Under the pieces are notes generated by a model that did no database searches, had not been told where the DNA came from, and saw only the letters and a program-made list of their open reading frames with translations. A stretch of 64,000 nucleotides of DNA from Persephonella sp. IF05-L8 (GTDB taxonomy: Bacteria > Aquificota > Aquificia > Aquificales > Hydrogenothermaceae). The stretch is from contig NZ_JNLJ01000001.1 in assembly GCF_000703045.1 (NCBI RefSeq), positions 62,001-126,000 of the forward strand. Reading direction: 5' to 3'. The translations under genes were made by a program, and so were the position numbers. Shown here piece by piece: positions 19,150 through 28,121 of this stretch (the first letter of the stretch is position 1; each line of letters starts with the position of its first letter).

Positions 19150-19607
19150 TAAAAGTTCTTGGCATAGACCCGGGGAATTATTCCACCGGGTTTTCTATTT
19201 TGATAGGCAAAGGAAACAATTTTAAGGTTGAACATTCAGGAACAATAAAATCCAGAAAAAGACCTGACAATCTTCAAAATATATTTAATAGCTTGCAGGA
19301 AATTATTGATAACCATTCTCCAGATGAGATAGCCCTTGAAGCTGCATTTTATGGAAAAAATCCCCAGTCATTAATCAGACTTGGGGAGGTAAGAGGTATA
19401 ATTCTTTTAATCTCTTCAATAAATAATATCCAGTTGTTTGAATATACACCCCAGCAGGTAAAAAATGCCATTACTGGATATGGCTGGTCTAAAAAAGAGG
19501 AAGTTTCCCTGATGGTAGAGAAAATTCTGGGGGTCAAAACCCAGACACATGATGAAGCTGATGCCATTGCCGTTGCATTTTGTCATCTTTTATCAAGGGG
19601 GAAATAA
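19146..19607 (+). CDS. ruvC: Holliday junction resolvase RuvC
   Basis: 153 aa, slightly short of but close to the usual 160-175. RuvC cuts four-way junctions symmetrically during recombination repair. The RNase H-like active site is complete: Asp8 ([10 protein letters not shown]), Glu65 (ALEAAFYG) and the HDEADA motif with Asp136 and Asp139. It overlaps yebC by four bases at the start and rdgB by one base at the end, so the three are translated as a coupled set. Confidence 0.96.
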   Translation: MIKVLGIDPGNYSTGFSILIGKGNNFKVEHSGTIKSRKRPDNLQNIFNSLQEIIDNHSPDEIALEAAFYGKNPQSLIRLGEVRGIILLISSINNIQLFEYTPQQVKNAITGYGWSKKEEVSLMVEKILGVKTQTHDEADAIAVAFCHLLSRGK

Positions 19608-20224
19608 TGATTGACAAAGTTCTGGTAGCAACAACGAATAAAGGAAAATTAAGGGAGTTTAGACAACTTTTATCAAAATATGGAATACAGGTTTTATCCC
19701 TTGAAGACATGCCTGAAAAAATAGAGGTTGAGGAAGACAAAGAAACTTTTCTGGAAAATGCTATAAAAAAAGCCAGAGAGTATGCCCAATTTTACAAAAT
19801 ACCTGTTATTGCTGAAGATGCAGGCTTAGAGGTAAAAGCTTTAAATGGATATCCAGGTGTTTACTCTGCAAGATTTTATGATATTGAGTTTGGTGGTAAA
19901 CAGCCTTTAGAGGAAAATAAGGATAAAACCAATATTAAAAAACTCCTTAGACTTATGGAAGGAGTTGAGGATAGAGAGGCCAGATTTGTCAGTGTTGTTG
20001 TTTTTTATAATCCAGAAGATTTTGGCCTGTGGACAGAAGGATACTGCTATGGGAAAATAACGGATAAGCCTATTGGAGATAAAGGCTTTGGATATGACCC
20101 GATTTTTATTCCTGAAGGATATTCTGTAACAATGGCACAGCTTACCCCTGAAGAAAAAAACAAAATATCCCATAGAGGAAAGGCAGTTAGAAAATTAGTG
20201 GAAAAATTGCAGAAACTCCTTTAA
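19607..20224 (+). CDS. rdgB: XTP/dITP pyrophosphatase
   Basis: 205 aa RdgB/HAM1 protein that clears non-canonical purine nucleoside triphosphates (ITP, dITP, XTP). Motifs: [12 protein letters not shown] at the start, [40 protein letters not shown] and the final [10 protein letters not shown]. The start is placed at the ATG overlapping the ruvC stop (TAATG) with AAGGGGG before it, because this gives the family's usual N-terminus; a start nine codons earlier is less likely. Its TAA shares the sequence TTAA with the stop of the convergent MBOAT gene. Confidence 0.95.
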   Translation: MIDKVLVATTNKGKLREFRQLLSKYGIQVLSLEDMPEKIEVEEDKETFLENAIKKAREYAQFYKIPVIAEDAGLEVKALNGYPGVYSARFYDIEFGGKQPLEENKDKTNIKKLLRLMEGVEDREARFVSVVVFYNPEDFGLWTEGYCYGKITDKPIGDKGFGYDPIFIPEGYSVTMAQLTPEEKNKISHRGKAVRKLVEKLQKLL

Positions 20225-21642
20225 AAGCTTTCATATAAAAACGGTGAAACAGCAACCTTATAGTTAAGTAAGAAGATAGCTATCAAAAACAAAATAGAAG
20301 ATATTACATAAAATCTATATGGAGGAAGATTTACAATAAACTTCTCCTTTAGCCAGCTATCTACAAAGGCTATTCCAAATCCAAGAATTAATGGAATTAT
20401 AATATCTGTTCTGAAAACAATAAAAGAAGCCAGCCCTACAGGATTAAAGCCTGTAATCATTGTTACAAAATAATCCTTTAAAGTGGAGATATCTGTAATT
20501 GCAAACACAATCCACAAAACAGCAATTAGATTAAACGTCAAAAACCACATTAAATATCTTTTTATTTTGCTATCTTCCTTTAAATCTCTTGTAAAAATTA
20601 CACCAAGCCCATGGGAAAATCCCCAGATAATATAGTTAAAATAATTCCCATGCCATATTCCGCTCAGGATAAAGGCAATCAGTATATTGATATATGTTCT
20701 GATTTTTCCTTTTCTATTTCCACCTAATAAATCAATATAAACATAATCCCTTATCCATTGATAAAGTGTGATATGCCATCTTCTCCAGAACTCTCTGAAA
20801 CTTTTAGACAGATATGGCGACCTGAAATTCTCAGGGAGATTAATTCCCATAAGCAGAGAGGTTCCCCTTGCTAAATCTGTATACCCTGAAAAATCCAGAA
20901 ATATATAAGCTGTATAAACATAAATATTCATAAATAACTCCTCACCGCCAAAACCTGCAGGATTTGAAAATACAGCCGAGGAATACTGGAACAGATAATC
21001 AGCAAACCATTTTTTGATAATCCCCAGTGCCAGTAAAAATATACCAAAATTCAGGTCATTAAATGTTTTATTCCTGTAATTCCAGTTAACCTGCCTGATA
21101 AATTCTTTATATCTAACAAGGGGCCCTGCGAATATCTTAGGAAAATATATGGAATAAAGCAGGAAATCTATCAGGGAAAATTTTGTGAATTTTCCTTTAT
21201 AAAAATCAACGAACATCGAAATAGTATTCAAGGAAAAATAAGAAAGTCCTACTATCTGTATAAAATAGTTAGGCTCTGTTTTTAGAAAAGGTAGATAATC
21301 TTTCATCATAATTAGAGGAATAAGATTTATAACAATAGCAACAATCAAAATAGCTTTATGGATAGAGGGGTTATTATCAAATAAATCCATATTCCTGAGC
21401 AGTAGGTAGTTAACAGCAATAAGGTTCAAAAATATAAAAAGTGCAGGCAGATTACCTTTTAAAATCAGAAGATAATAAATAAATCCAATAAAAACCTGAA
21501 AAAGTTTATAACCTGTAATGCCCTGTCGGGAAAAAAAATAACTTAATAAAAATAACAGGGGAAGTAGCAAAAAAAACAGAAAATTACCAATCCTTAGATG
21601 GTCAATACATCCTGTTATCAATTCTTGCATACTATTTCCCAT
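20221..21642 (-). CDS. MBOAT-family O-acyltransferase (AlgI-like)
   Basis: 473 aa integral membrane protein with about ten to twelve helices. AlgI/DltB-type MBOAT proteins pass acetyl or acyl groups across the inner membrane to a surface polymer. The family's [22 protein letters not shown] segment and the catalytic-histidine region ([15 protein letters not shown]) are present. The gene overlaps the upstream SGNH gene by 25 bases and belongs with it and the lipoprotein SGNH gene. The acceptor is unknown; an exopolysaccharide or LPS sugar is likelier than alginate. A start at an inner ATG four codons later is also possible. Confidence 0.92.
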   Translation of the reverse strand: MGNSMQELITGCIDHLRIGNFLFFLLLPLLFLLSYFFSRQGITGYKLFQVFIGFIYYLLILKGNLPALFIFLNLIAVNYLLLRNMDLFDNNPSIHKAILIVAIVINLIPLIMMKDYLPFLKTEPNYFIQIVGLSYFSLNTISMFVDFYKGKFTKFSLIDFLLYSIYFPKIFAGPLVRYKEFIRQVNWNYRNKTFNDLNFGIFLLALGIIKKWFADYLFQYSSAVFSNPAGFGGEELFMNIYVYTAYIFLDFSGYTDLARGTSLLMGINLPENFRSPYLSKSFREFWRRWHITLYQWIRDYVYIDLLGGNRKGKIRTYINILIAFILSGIWHGNYFNYIIWGFSHGLGVIFTRDLKEDSKIKRYLMWFLTFNLIAVLWIVFAITDISTLKDYFVTMITGFNPVGLASFIVFRTDIIIPLILGFGIAFVDSWLKEKFIVNLPPYRFYVISSILFLIAIFLLNYKVAVSPFLYESF

Positions 21643-22424
21643 CTGCTCTTAAGTCTATTAAGTATTTTTTCCCAGAGTACCTTATAACCACCTTTTTTAA
21701 TGGAAGGGTGTATTTTATCCTTTTTAAGAGGTATTTCATCTATGAACTCATCCATTGCAATAGTTCTATCTTTTCCGATAATACCCTCAATTACCTGTTT
21801 CAAATTTTCATTTTTTACAGCAGGAACAACCCAGTATATATCTATATTTGGATTAATTTTGTGTATTTTTTTATAGAACTTTTTAACTGACACAAGCATG
21901 CTAACTCTGTCCATTTTCCACTGGTTAGCCCCAAGAACAACAAGAAGTAATTTATACTTAGGTTTTTTTAGCTCTCTAAGGAAATCCTTATCAGACATCC
22001 ATTTATATGTGGTTGTGGAATGGGCAACGAAAAATTTGATATGTTTGAAACAATGTTCCTTCCTTATATGCTTTATATACTCAAGATAAAGACCCTCCCC
22101 AAGTGAATCACCAACAACAAGAATACCATCCAGAAATCTCTTACTTTCTGGTCGGATATCAATATTTAGAATGTCAGACAAATTCAGATTTAGTTCAATA
22201 TTACTATAAGCTTTCATTCTGGTTGTTTCTTCAGGTTTTCCGTCAGAGTTTGATTTTGTTATCACAGTCTTTTTATCATCCAATACGATTTTAGCCAGCT
22301 GGACACACCTGTTTGATGGTAGAAGAGGGTCTAATTCAGAATTTTCTACAACCCATGAATAAACAATATTAAGCCATGCTGCCATCAGCACAATGAAAAT
22401 AAGGAAAATACTTTTATTTTGCAT
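21618..22424 (-). CDS. SGNH-hydrolase-fold protein, membrane-anchored, partner of MBOAT
   Basis: 268 aa with one N-terminal membrane segment (about 5-25), so the rest is periplasmic. SGNH blocks are visible: VVGDSLGEGL (catalytic Ser), VVLGANQW (block III, with Asn) and KDKIHPSIKKGGY (catalytic Asp and His). Such proteins act with MBOAT carriers as the periplasmic O-acetyl transferase or esterase. DltD and AlgJ/AlgX play like roles in other systems. It overlaps both neighbours (11 and 25 bases), which shows tight coupling. Confidence 0.85.
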   Translation of the reverse strand: MQNKSIFLIFIVLMAAWLNIVYSWVVENSELDPLLPSNRCVQLAKIVLDDKKTVITKSNSDGKPEETTRMKAYSNIELNLNLSDILNIDIRPESKRFLDGILVVGDSLGEGLYLEYIKHIRKEHCFKHIKFFVAHSTTTYKWMSDKDFLRELKKPKYKLLLVVLGANQWKMDRVSMLVSVKKFYKKIHKINPNIDIYWVVPAVKNENLKQVIEGIIGKDRTIAMDEFIDEIPLKKDKIHPSIKKGGYKVLWEKILNRLKSRWEIVCKN

Positions 22425-23142
22425 CTACCGTCGGAACTGCTTTTCTCAGTATTATTTGTGCCCAGGTTTTACTGCTTTTTCTATCTGGGTGAACACCATC
22501 CCACAAGGAAAAATCATAATATTTAGATAAAATTAGTTCAATATTTTTACTGGAAAACTTTTTTACCAGATACTCATTCAGATTATTGTCATTGGGTATA
22601 GGTGGTGCTACAAGGACAATTTTAGGTGGTTTATTATAATGGCGTGATACTTCTTTGATAAAGTTTATAAGATGGATAAGTTCTATATAAATTTTTTCAT
22701 TACTTTCCTTATTGTATATATCATTGGTTCCTGTAGATATAACAACAATATCTGGTTTTTTGGTAAGCAGAAAAAACATCAGATTTCCCTTGTAAAGTTC
22801 ATCCTCAACCCATTTTTCTGTTCGTAATCCTCTTTTAAATGCATACGCACATTCAAATCCTTTTTGAATACAGATTTCTTGAGAAGGCTTCTTTATAGCC
22901 TCAATCATACTATCTCCAACAAAAAGAATACTTAGCTTTTTAGGTCTATAGGAAACCGTTCTGGGCTTTACAGTTTTTTGAGATTTGCTTTCTATCTTAG
23001 GTTTTATTTTTTCAGTTTTAGGAGAAATAAAAGTTTCTTTTGTTTTCATATCTGATTTAGTATTAGAACTCTTTTGTGCACAGGAAATCATAAAAAAAAC
23101 AAATGAGGAAATAAGTACAAAATTTATAATTTTTATATTCAT
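22414..23142 (-). CDS. SGNH-hydrolase-fold lipoprotein
   Basis: 242 aa from the ATG of MNIKIINF. A GGGGG tract lies about ten bases before it, and this start puts a lipoprotein signal with lipobox MISC-A at the N-terminus, whereas the longer frame would bury it. A Lys/Ser-rich linker (about 25-70) follows. SGNH blocks: LFVGDSMIEAI, VISTGTNDIY and WDGVHPDRKSS, giving a complete Ser-His-Asp set. It is the first gene of the MBOAT unit and shares only blocks, not overall sequence, with the next SGNH protein. Role inferred: trimming or transfer of acyl groups on a surface glycan. Confidence 0.83.
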   Translation of the reverse strand: MNIKIINFVLISSFVFFMISCAQKSSNTKSDMKTKETFISPKTEKIKPKIESKSQKTVKPRTVSYRPKKLSILFVGDSMIEAIKKPSQEICIQKGFECAYAFKRGLRTEKWVEDELYKGNLMFFLLTKKPDIVVISTGTNDIYNKESNEKIYIELIHLINFIKEVSRHYNKPPKIVLVAPPIPNDNNLNEYLVKKFSSKNIELILSKYYDFSLWDGVHPDRKSSKTWAQIILRKAVPTVDAK

Positions 23143-23271
23143 TATGAAAATTCCCCCATATATGACCTGCAACGAGTAATTATATACTACAATTTGATTA
23201 TTTTCCAAAAACTTTTTATACTATTAAGTCTATTTCCTGATATTTTCCTGCAATAAAAAAGGAGGTTTATT

Positions 23272-23478
23272 ATGGCTAAAGTTAAAATGAAAACTAACAA
23301 AACAGCTGCAAAAAGATTTAAAGTTACAGCTAAAGGCAAAATAAAGTATTGGAAAGGTGGAGTATCCCACTACAATACTAAGAAAACAAGAAAAAGAAAA
23401 AGACAGGGAAGAAAAGCACAATACGTTCCTGAAAATCTCAAGGACAAAGTCGCTGCTTTAATCCCTTATCAAGTGTAA
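23272..23478 (+). CDS. rpmI: 50S ribosomal protein L35
   Basis: 68 aa, very basic. The family pattern MAKVKMKTNKTAAKRFKVT and the later KRKRQGRKA segment are clear. The start is preceded by AAAGGAGG. It begins the rpmI-rplT-pheS-pheT unit; infC, which often leads this operon, is not next to it. In other bacteria L20 represses translation of this unit by binding the leader, but no clear L20 site is visible in the short upstream gap. Confidence 0.96.
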   Translation: MAKVKMKTNKTAAKRFKVTAKGKIKYWKGGVSHYNTKKTRKRKRQGRKAQYVPENLKDKVAALIPYQV

Positions 23479-23492
23479 AAGGAGGAAGATAA

Positions 23493-23849
23493 ATGAGAGT
23501 AAAAGGACCATCATCTAAAAAACATAAGAAAAAAATTCTTAAACTTGCAAAAGGTTATTACGGAGCAAAACACCGCTCTTACAGAAGAGCTAAGGAGCAG
23601 GTTTTAAGGTCTCTCCAGTACGAATATAGAGATAGAAGACTAAGAAAAAGAGATTTCAGAAAACTCTGGATAACAAGGATTAATGCAGCAGCAAGATTAA
23701 ACGGCCTTTCTTACAGCCAGTTTATCCATGGGCTCAAGCTTGCAGGTGTTGACCTTAACAGAAAAGTACTTGCTGACATTGCTGTTACAGACCCAGAAGG
23801 ATTTGCAAAATTAGCAGAAACAGCAAAATCAGCACTGGCATCAAAATAA
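23493..23849 (+). CDS. rplT: 50S ribosomal protein L20
   Basis: 118 aa, standard length. The early-assembly 23S rRNA-binding protein has a long basic N-terminal helix (residues 1-60; [21 protein letters not shown]) and a globular end with [18 protein letters not shown] and [20 protein letters not shown] lies before the ATG, 14 bases after rpmI. It is followed 13 bases later by pheS. Confidence 0.97.
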   Translation: MRVKGPSSKKHKKKILKLAKGYYGAKHRSYRRAKEQVLRSLQYEYRDRRLRKRDFRKLWITRINAAARLNGLSYSQFIHGLKLAGVDLNRKVLADIAVTDPEGFAKLAETAKSALASK

Positions 23850-23862
23850 GCAGAGGGTAAAC

Positions 23863-24897
23863 TTGAGCCTAAAAGAAGATATTAAAAGCTTAGGAGAAGA
23901 GGCAAAAGCCCTTATCCAGAAGGCAACTGACCTGAAGCAGCTCAATGATATAAGGGTAGAGTTTTTAGGCAAAAAAGGTAAGCTAAAAAATATCCTGAAA
24001 ACTCTGGGGAAACTATCCCCTGAAGAAAGAAAAGAGATAGGTCAGCTTGCCAATAAAATAAAAGAAGAGTTAGAACAGCTTCTAAAATCTCAGGAAAAAG
24101 CTTTAAAGCAAAAAGCTTTAGAGGAAGAACTTCGTAAAGAAAAGATTGATATCACTCTTCCAGTTAGCTGGATAGATATTGGTTCTTCCCATCCTGTTAT
24201 CTCAACATTGATTGAGATTTCGGAAATCTTTATATCTATGGGCTTTTCTGTTGCAGAAGGCCCAGAAGTTGAGAAGGAAGAGTATAACTTCGATATGCTA
24301 AATATCCCTAAAGACCATCCGGCCAGGGATATGCAGGATACATTTTTCCTGAACAATGGGGATATTTTAAGAACTCATACATCTCCAGTTCAGGTTAGAA
24401 CAATGCTTACCAGAAAACCACCAATTGCAATAATTGCACCTGGCCGTGTTTACAGAAAAGATGCAGACCCAACCCACTCACCTATGTTCCATCAGATTGA
24501 AGGCTTGCTTGTTGATGAAAATGTAACATTTAGAGACCTGAAAGGTATTCTGAAAATATTTTTAGAATTTGTATTCGGCAAAGACGTAGGCATAAGGTTC
24601 AGACCAAGCTATTTCCCATTTACCGAGCCTTCAGCAGAAGTTGATATAAGCTGTACAGTTTGCGGTGGAAAAGGATGTAGAGTTTGCAAAGGAACTGGAT
24701 GGCTTGAGATACTCGGCTGTGGGATGGTTGACCCTAATGTATTCAAGGCAGTGGGAATTGACCCTGACAAATACTCAGGATTTGCTTTCGGGCTTGGTAT
24801 AGAAAGGATTGCTATGCTCAAATACAGAATTACCGATATCAGACTACTATTTGAAAACAACATGAGATTTAACCATCAGTTCAAGGGGATAAGATGA
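23863..24897 (+). CDS. pheS: phenylalanine--tRNA ligase alpha subunit
   Basis: 344 aa, full length. With PheT it charges tRNA-Phe as an alpha2-beta2 enzyme. A coiled-coil arm (about 1-95) is followed by the class II catalytic core: motif 2 region APGRVYRKDADPTHSPMFHQIEG and motif 3 FGLGIERIAMLKY. The CTVCGGKGCRVCKGTGW cysteine-rich insertion is seen in many thermophile PheS proteins and may bind zinc. The start is TTG with AGAGGG upstream. Its stop overlaps the start of pheT (ATGA). Confidence 0.97.
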   Translation: MSLKEDIKSLGEEAKALIQKATDLKQLNDIRVEFLGKKGKLKNILKTLGKLSPEERKEIGQLANKIKEELEQLLKSQEKALKQKALEEELRKEKIDITLPVSWIDIGSSHPVISTLIEISEIFISMGFSVAEGPEVEKEEYNFDMLNIPKDHPARDMQDTFFLNNGDILRTHTSPVQVRTMLTRKPPIAIIAPGRVYRKDADPTHSPMFHQIEGLLVDENVTFRDLKGILKIFLEFVFGKDVGIRFRPSYFPFTEPSAEVDISCTVCGGKGCRVCKGTGWLEILGCGMVDPNVFKAVGIDPDKYSGFAFGLGIERIAMLKYRITDIRLLFENNMRFNHQFKGIR

Positions 24898-27308
24898 GAG
24901 TTCCTTATTCATGGATAAAAGAGTTTCTGGATATAGATGAACCTGCGGAGAAAGTAGCAGAAAAACTTAACGAGACAGGTATTGAAACAGTTGTAGAAAA
25001 GTTTGGACAACCGATAAACAACATTGTTGTTGTGAAAATTCTTTCTGTGGAAAAACATCCTGAAAGGGATAAACTCCTTATATGCAAAGCTACAGATGGA
25101 AACAGAGAATATCAGATTATAACTGCAGCAAAAAACGTATTTACAGGAGCAAAGACAATACTGGCAAAGGAAGGAGCCACGATAGGTGATATTACTATAA
25201 AACCTGTAAAATTCGGCTCTGTCCAATCTGAAGGAATGTTCTTATCCCTTGAGGAATTAGGTCTTGCAGAAAAAGCAGAAGGGGTTCTTATACTTCCTGA
25301 TGAAGTAAAGGAAGGCACAGACCCAAACAAACTACTTGGACTGGGAGAGGATTATATATTTGAGATTGAGATAACCCCAAATAGAGGAGATGCTCTAAGC
25401 GTTAGAGGACTTGCCAGAGAAATAGGGGCTATTTTCGGTATTAAAAGAAAAGAAAAATATCCTGTTGTTTCAATAGCACAGGAAAATCCACCACAGATAG
25501 AACTCCAAACAGACAAAGTAAGTAGATACAGAGGAATAGTAATCAAAGGGGTAAAAATCCAGCCTTCTCCATTTGACCTGCAGCTAAAACTTATAAAATG
25601 TGGACAAAACCCAATCAATAATGTGGTGGATATCACCAACTATATTCTCCTTCAGGAAGGGCAACCTTTACATGCCTTTGATTTAAAAAAGATTAAAGGC
25701 AAAGTTATAGTTCGAAATGCCAAAGAAGGAGAAACAATTATCACCCTTGACGGAGAAGAGAGGAAACTAACAGCTGAAGATATTGTAATAGCAGATGAAG
25801 AAAAACCAATTGCAATAGCCGGTGTAATCGGAGGAGAAAACACAAAAGTTGACGAAAACACAACAGACATTCTCCTTGAAGCTGCGATTTTTGATAATAT
25901 CTCTGTCAGAAAAACAGCAAAAAGACTGGCTATCAGCACAGAATCCTCATACAGATTTGAAAGGGGAGTGGATATAGAAAATCTCCCAAATGCTCAGGAT
26001 AAAGCAGTTGAGCTTATTGTGAAACTTGCAGGTGGAGAGGCTATAGGTGAAACTGATATATACCCTAAACCTTATCAACCTGCAAAAATAAAACTGAGAG
26101 AAAAAACAACAAGAAGAATTCTGGGAATAGATATTCCTAAAGAAAGAGCACAGGAGCTACTGGTAAGACTTGAAATCCCTACAGAAATTGTAGAAGACGG
26201 AACCATTTCAGAAATACCGGCATTCAGGTCTTTTGATTTAGAAAGGGAAATAGACCTTGTTGAAGAGGTTGGCAGATTAGAAGGTCTAAACAAACTGGAA
26301 GAAACATATCCCTCAATATCCGTAAAAAGCTATCAAAAAAGTGAAAACTTCCTTTTTGAACTCAGGACAAGGGACTTCTTCAAGGATAATGGCTTTGATG
26401 AAGTTGTAACCTATACCTTTGTTGATGAAGATATTTACAACATTTTAGGACTTCCTGTCCCTCAGATACAGATTAAGAACTATCTGCTTAAGACACAAAG
26501 CATAATGAGGGACAATCTTGCAGTTAGTCTGATAAAAACTCTGCAGCATAACTTAAGATTTCAAAACCGAGACCTGAAAATATTTGAGATTTCATCTGCT
26601 TTCTTTGAAGACCATGAGGAGATAAGAGCAGGAATTCTGGCAACAGGTAGGTATATAAAAGGATTTAACTATACCGAAGGAGATAAGAAATTTTCCACCA
26701 CTGAAAAATGGAATTTCCTCAAACTGAAAGGTGTTATAGAAAGTTATCTGCATAGCTTAGGCTTTACCGATATAGAATATAAGCCTTCAGAAAAACCATT
26801 CCTTAATCCTTACGAAGCTGCTGAAATTTACGTAAATGGCCAGAATGTTGGTTATTTAGGCAGAATACATCCGGAAAAAGCAGACAAGCTGGAAATTCCA
26901 AAGGATGTTTATGTTGGAGAACTCAAACTGAGATATGTATCAAGAAAACTACAGGAAGATAGCTTAAACAAAACAGGATATCTGTTTAACCTGTATTTAA
27001 CAAGAAAACTTCCTGAGTTTAAAGAACTTCCTAAATATCCATCTGTTAAAAGAGATTTTGCTTTTGAAGTTGACGAAAATCTACAGGTGGATAAATTATT
27101 AAAAGCTATAAAGGATAGCTCAGACCTTGTGGAAAAGGTTGAGTTATTTGATGTTTACTTTATTGATGAAAACAGAAAAAGCGTTGCTGTTTCTGTTGAG
27201 TTCAGGGCAGAGGACAGGTCTCTGTCTGATGAAGAGGTAAATAAAGTTTCGGAAGAGATGATTAAAAAGCTTGAAGAAACTTTTGAAAACCTGAAACTTA
27301 GAGCATAG
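24894..27308 (+). CDS. pheT: phenylalanine--tRNA ligase beta subunit
   Basis: 804 aa, full length. N-terminal tRNA-binding/EMAP-like domain (about 40-150, VVKILSVEKHPERDKLLIC), B3/B4 editing domain (about 210-375), B5 domain (about 400-470) and a C-terminal anticodon-binding FDX domain (about 710-804, LPKYPSVKRDFAFEV). The beta subunit carries editing of misacylated Tyr-tRNA-Phe. Translation is coupled to pheS. It is followed after about 60 bases by the structured RNA gene. Confidence 0.97.
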   Translation: MRVPYSWIKEFLDIDEPAEKVAEKLNETGIETVVEKFGQPINNIVVVKILSVEKHPERDKLLICKATDGNREYQIITAAKNVFTGAKTILAKEGATIGDITIKPVKFGSVQSEGMFLSLEELGLAEKAEGVLILPDEVKEGTDPNKLLGLGEDYIFEIEITPNRGDALSVRGLAREIGAIFGIKRKEKYPVVSIAQENPPQIELQTDKVSRYRGIVIKGVKIQPSPFDLQLKLIKCGQNPINNVVDITNYILLQEGQPLHAFDLKKIKGKVIVRNAKEGETIITLDGEERKLTAEDIVIADEEKPIAIAGVIGGENTKVDENTTDILLEAAIFDNISVRKTAKRLAISTESSYRFERGVDIENLPNAQDKAVELIVKLAGGEAIGETDIYPKPYQPAKIKLREKTTRRILGIDIPKERAQELLVRLEIPTEIVEDGTISEIPAFRSFDLEREIDLVEEVGRLEGLNKLEETYPSISVKSYQKSENFLFELRTRDFFKDNGFDEVVTYTFVDEDIYNILGLPVPQIQIKNYLLKTQSIMRDNLAVSLIKTLQHNLRFQNRDLKIFEISSAFFEDHEEIRAGILATGRYIKGFNYTEGDKKFSTTEKWNFLKLKGVIESYLHSLGFTDIEYKPSEKPFLNPYEAAEIYVNGQNVGYLGRIHPEKADKLEIPKDVYVGELKLRYVSRKLQEDSLNKTGYLFNLYLTRKLPEFKELPKYPSVKRDFAFEVDENLQVDKLLKAIKDSSDLVEKVELFDVYFIDENRKSVAVSVEFRAEDRSLSDEEVNKVSEEMIKKLEETFENLKLRA

Positions 27309-27365
27309 GAAGGCTAAAGCGGTAATAATGAAATTTTATATAAATTCTTATAAAAGAATAGGTTT

Positions 27366-27522
27366 CCTGCGGGGCTCGATAGGGATGTGACGGTAGTTTC
27401 TGGGCTATAGCTACTGAAAAGGGAGCCTTACATCCCGTGCATCCCGTGGGAGCACGGTGCGGGCACCCACCTTTGATTTGGGTCCAGAAAAGGGCTCATC
27501 ATCCCGTCGGCCCTCCGCGGGG
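27366..27522 (+). ncRNA. ssrS: 6S RNA (RNA polymerase-binding regulatory RNA), putative
   Basis: A GC-rich island in an AT-rich gap with strong self-pairing and no reading frame. Closing stem: GCGG (27369-27372) with CCGC (27515-27518), GGC with GCC, CGA with TCG, GGGATG (27382-27387) with CATCCC (27500-27505). A wide middle region follows, with a small GTAG/CTAC hairpin on one side; then GAGCC (27423-27427) pairs with GGCTC (27493-27497), topped by hairpins CCGTGC/GCACGG and ACCCA/TGGGT. A rod with a central bubble is the 6S shape. The next gene is fau, the same neighbour as in Proteobacteria, which supports the call. Exact ends are not known. Confidence 0.78.
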
Positions 27523-27536
27523 TTTTATACCGCATT

Positions 27537-27560
27537 GGCCTTCCATGTTAATGGGAGGTC
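27537..27560 (+). promoter_or_regulatory. hairpin covering the fau ribosome binding site
   Basis: GGCCTTCCAT (27537-27546) pairs with ATGGGAGGTC (27551-27560) around a GTTA loop: ten pairs, of which two are G-U. The 3' arm contains the fau Shine-Dalgarno GGGAGG, four to five bases before the TTG start. When folded, the ribosome site would be hidden. It could also be part of the 3' end of the upstream structured RNA. Confidence 0.6.
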
Positions 27561-27563
27561 AGA

Positions 27564-28121
27564 TTGAAAGAGAGTATTAGGAAAGAGATTTTAAACAAGA
27601 GATTAAGCCACAGGCAGATAGAGGAGCAGTCTATCCAGATAGCGGAAAAATTCTGCTCACTGCCTGAGGTAAAAAACGCAAAGAATATACTCCTATACTA
27701 CCCCCATAAAAATGAGGTAGATACAAGACCTCTTATAAAAAAACTTCTTAAAAAGACAGGAATTTCTGTCTTCCTCCCTAAGGTTTCAGGTAAAGATATC
27801 TTACCTGTTCAGGTCAAAGACCTGTCCTCTCTGAAGTCAGGCTATGCAGGAATTAAAGAACCAGAAGGATTACCTGTAAAGCCAGAAAAACTTGATATTG
27901 TTGTTGTTCCGGCTATTGCATTTGACAAAAGAGGGCATAGACTTGGATATGGTAAAGGATACTACGACAGGTTTTTGAGTAAAACTAATGCACTAAAGGT
28001 AGGGTTTGCCTTTGATTTTCAGGTGGTTGATGAACTTCCAGCAGAAGAACATGACATTCCTGTGGACTTAATCATTACCCCTACCAGATTAATAAAGACA
28101 AAGGAGGAAGAGAGAAAATGA
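27564..28121 (+). CDS. fau: 5-formyltetrahydrofolate cyclo-ligase
   Basis: 185 aa, typical size. The enzyme uses ATP to turn 5-formyl-THF into 5,10-methenyl-THF, returning stored folate to one-carbon metabolism. Motifs: the nucleotide-binding ILLYYPHKNEVDTRPL, VPAIAFDKRGHRLGYGKGYYDRFL and VDLIITP. Start is TTG, with GGGAGG upstream inside a hairpin. It lies 40 bases after the 6S-like RNA, as its E. coli homolog ygfA follows ssrS. Its stop overlaps rny (ATGA). Confidence 0.94.
   Translation: MKESIRKEILNKRLSHRQIEEQSIQIAEKFCSLPEVKNAKNILLYYPHKNEVDTRPLIKKLLKKTGISVFLPKVSGKDILPVQVKDLSSLKSGYAGIKEPEGLPVKPEKLDIVVVPAIAFDKRGHRLGYGKGYYDRFLSKTNALKVGFAFDFQVVDELPAEEHDIPVDLIITPTRLIKTKEEERK

Noticed and set aside
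27366-27522. Signal recognition particle RNA or RNase P RNA
   Set aside because: The SRP apical GGAA/AGCAGCC motif and the RNase P GAGGAAAGUCC-type conserved regions are absent.
27366-27560. tmRNA (ssrA) reading of the structured RNA
   Set aside because: The 5' part (GGGGCTCGAT...GACGG) faintly recalls tmRNA, but there is no tag reading frame, no T-arm TTCGAAT and the island is less than half the needed length.
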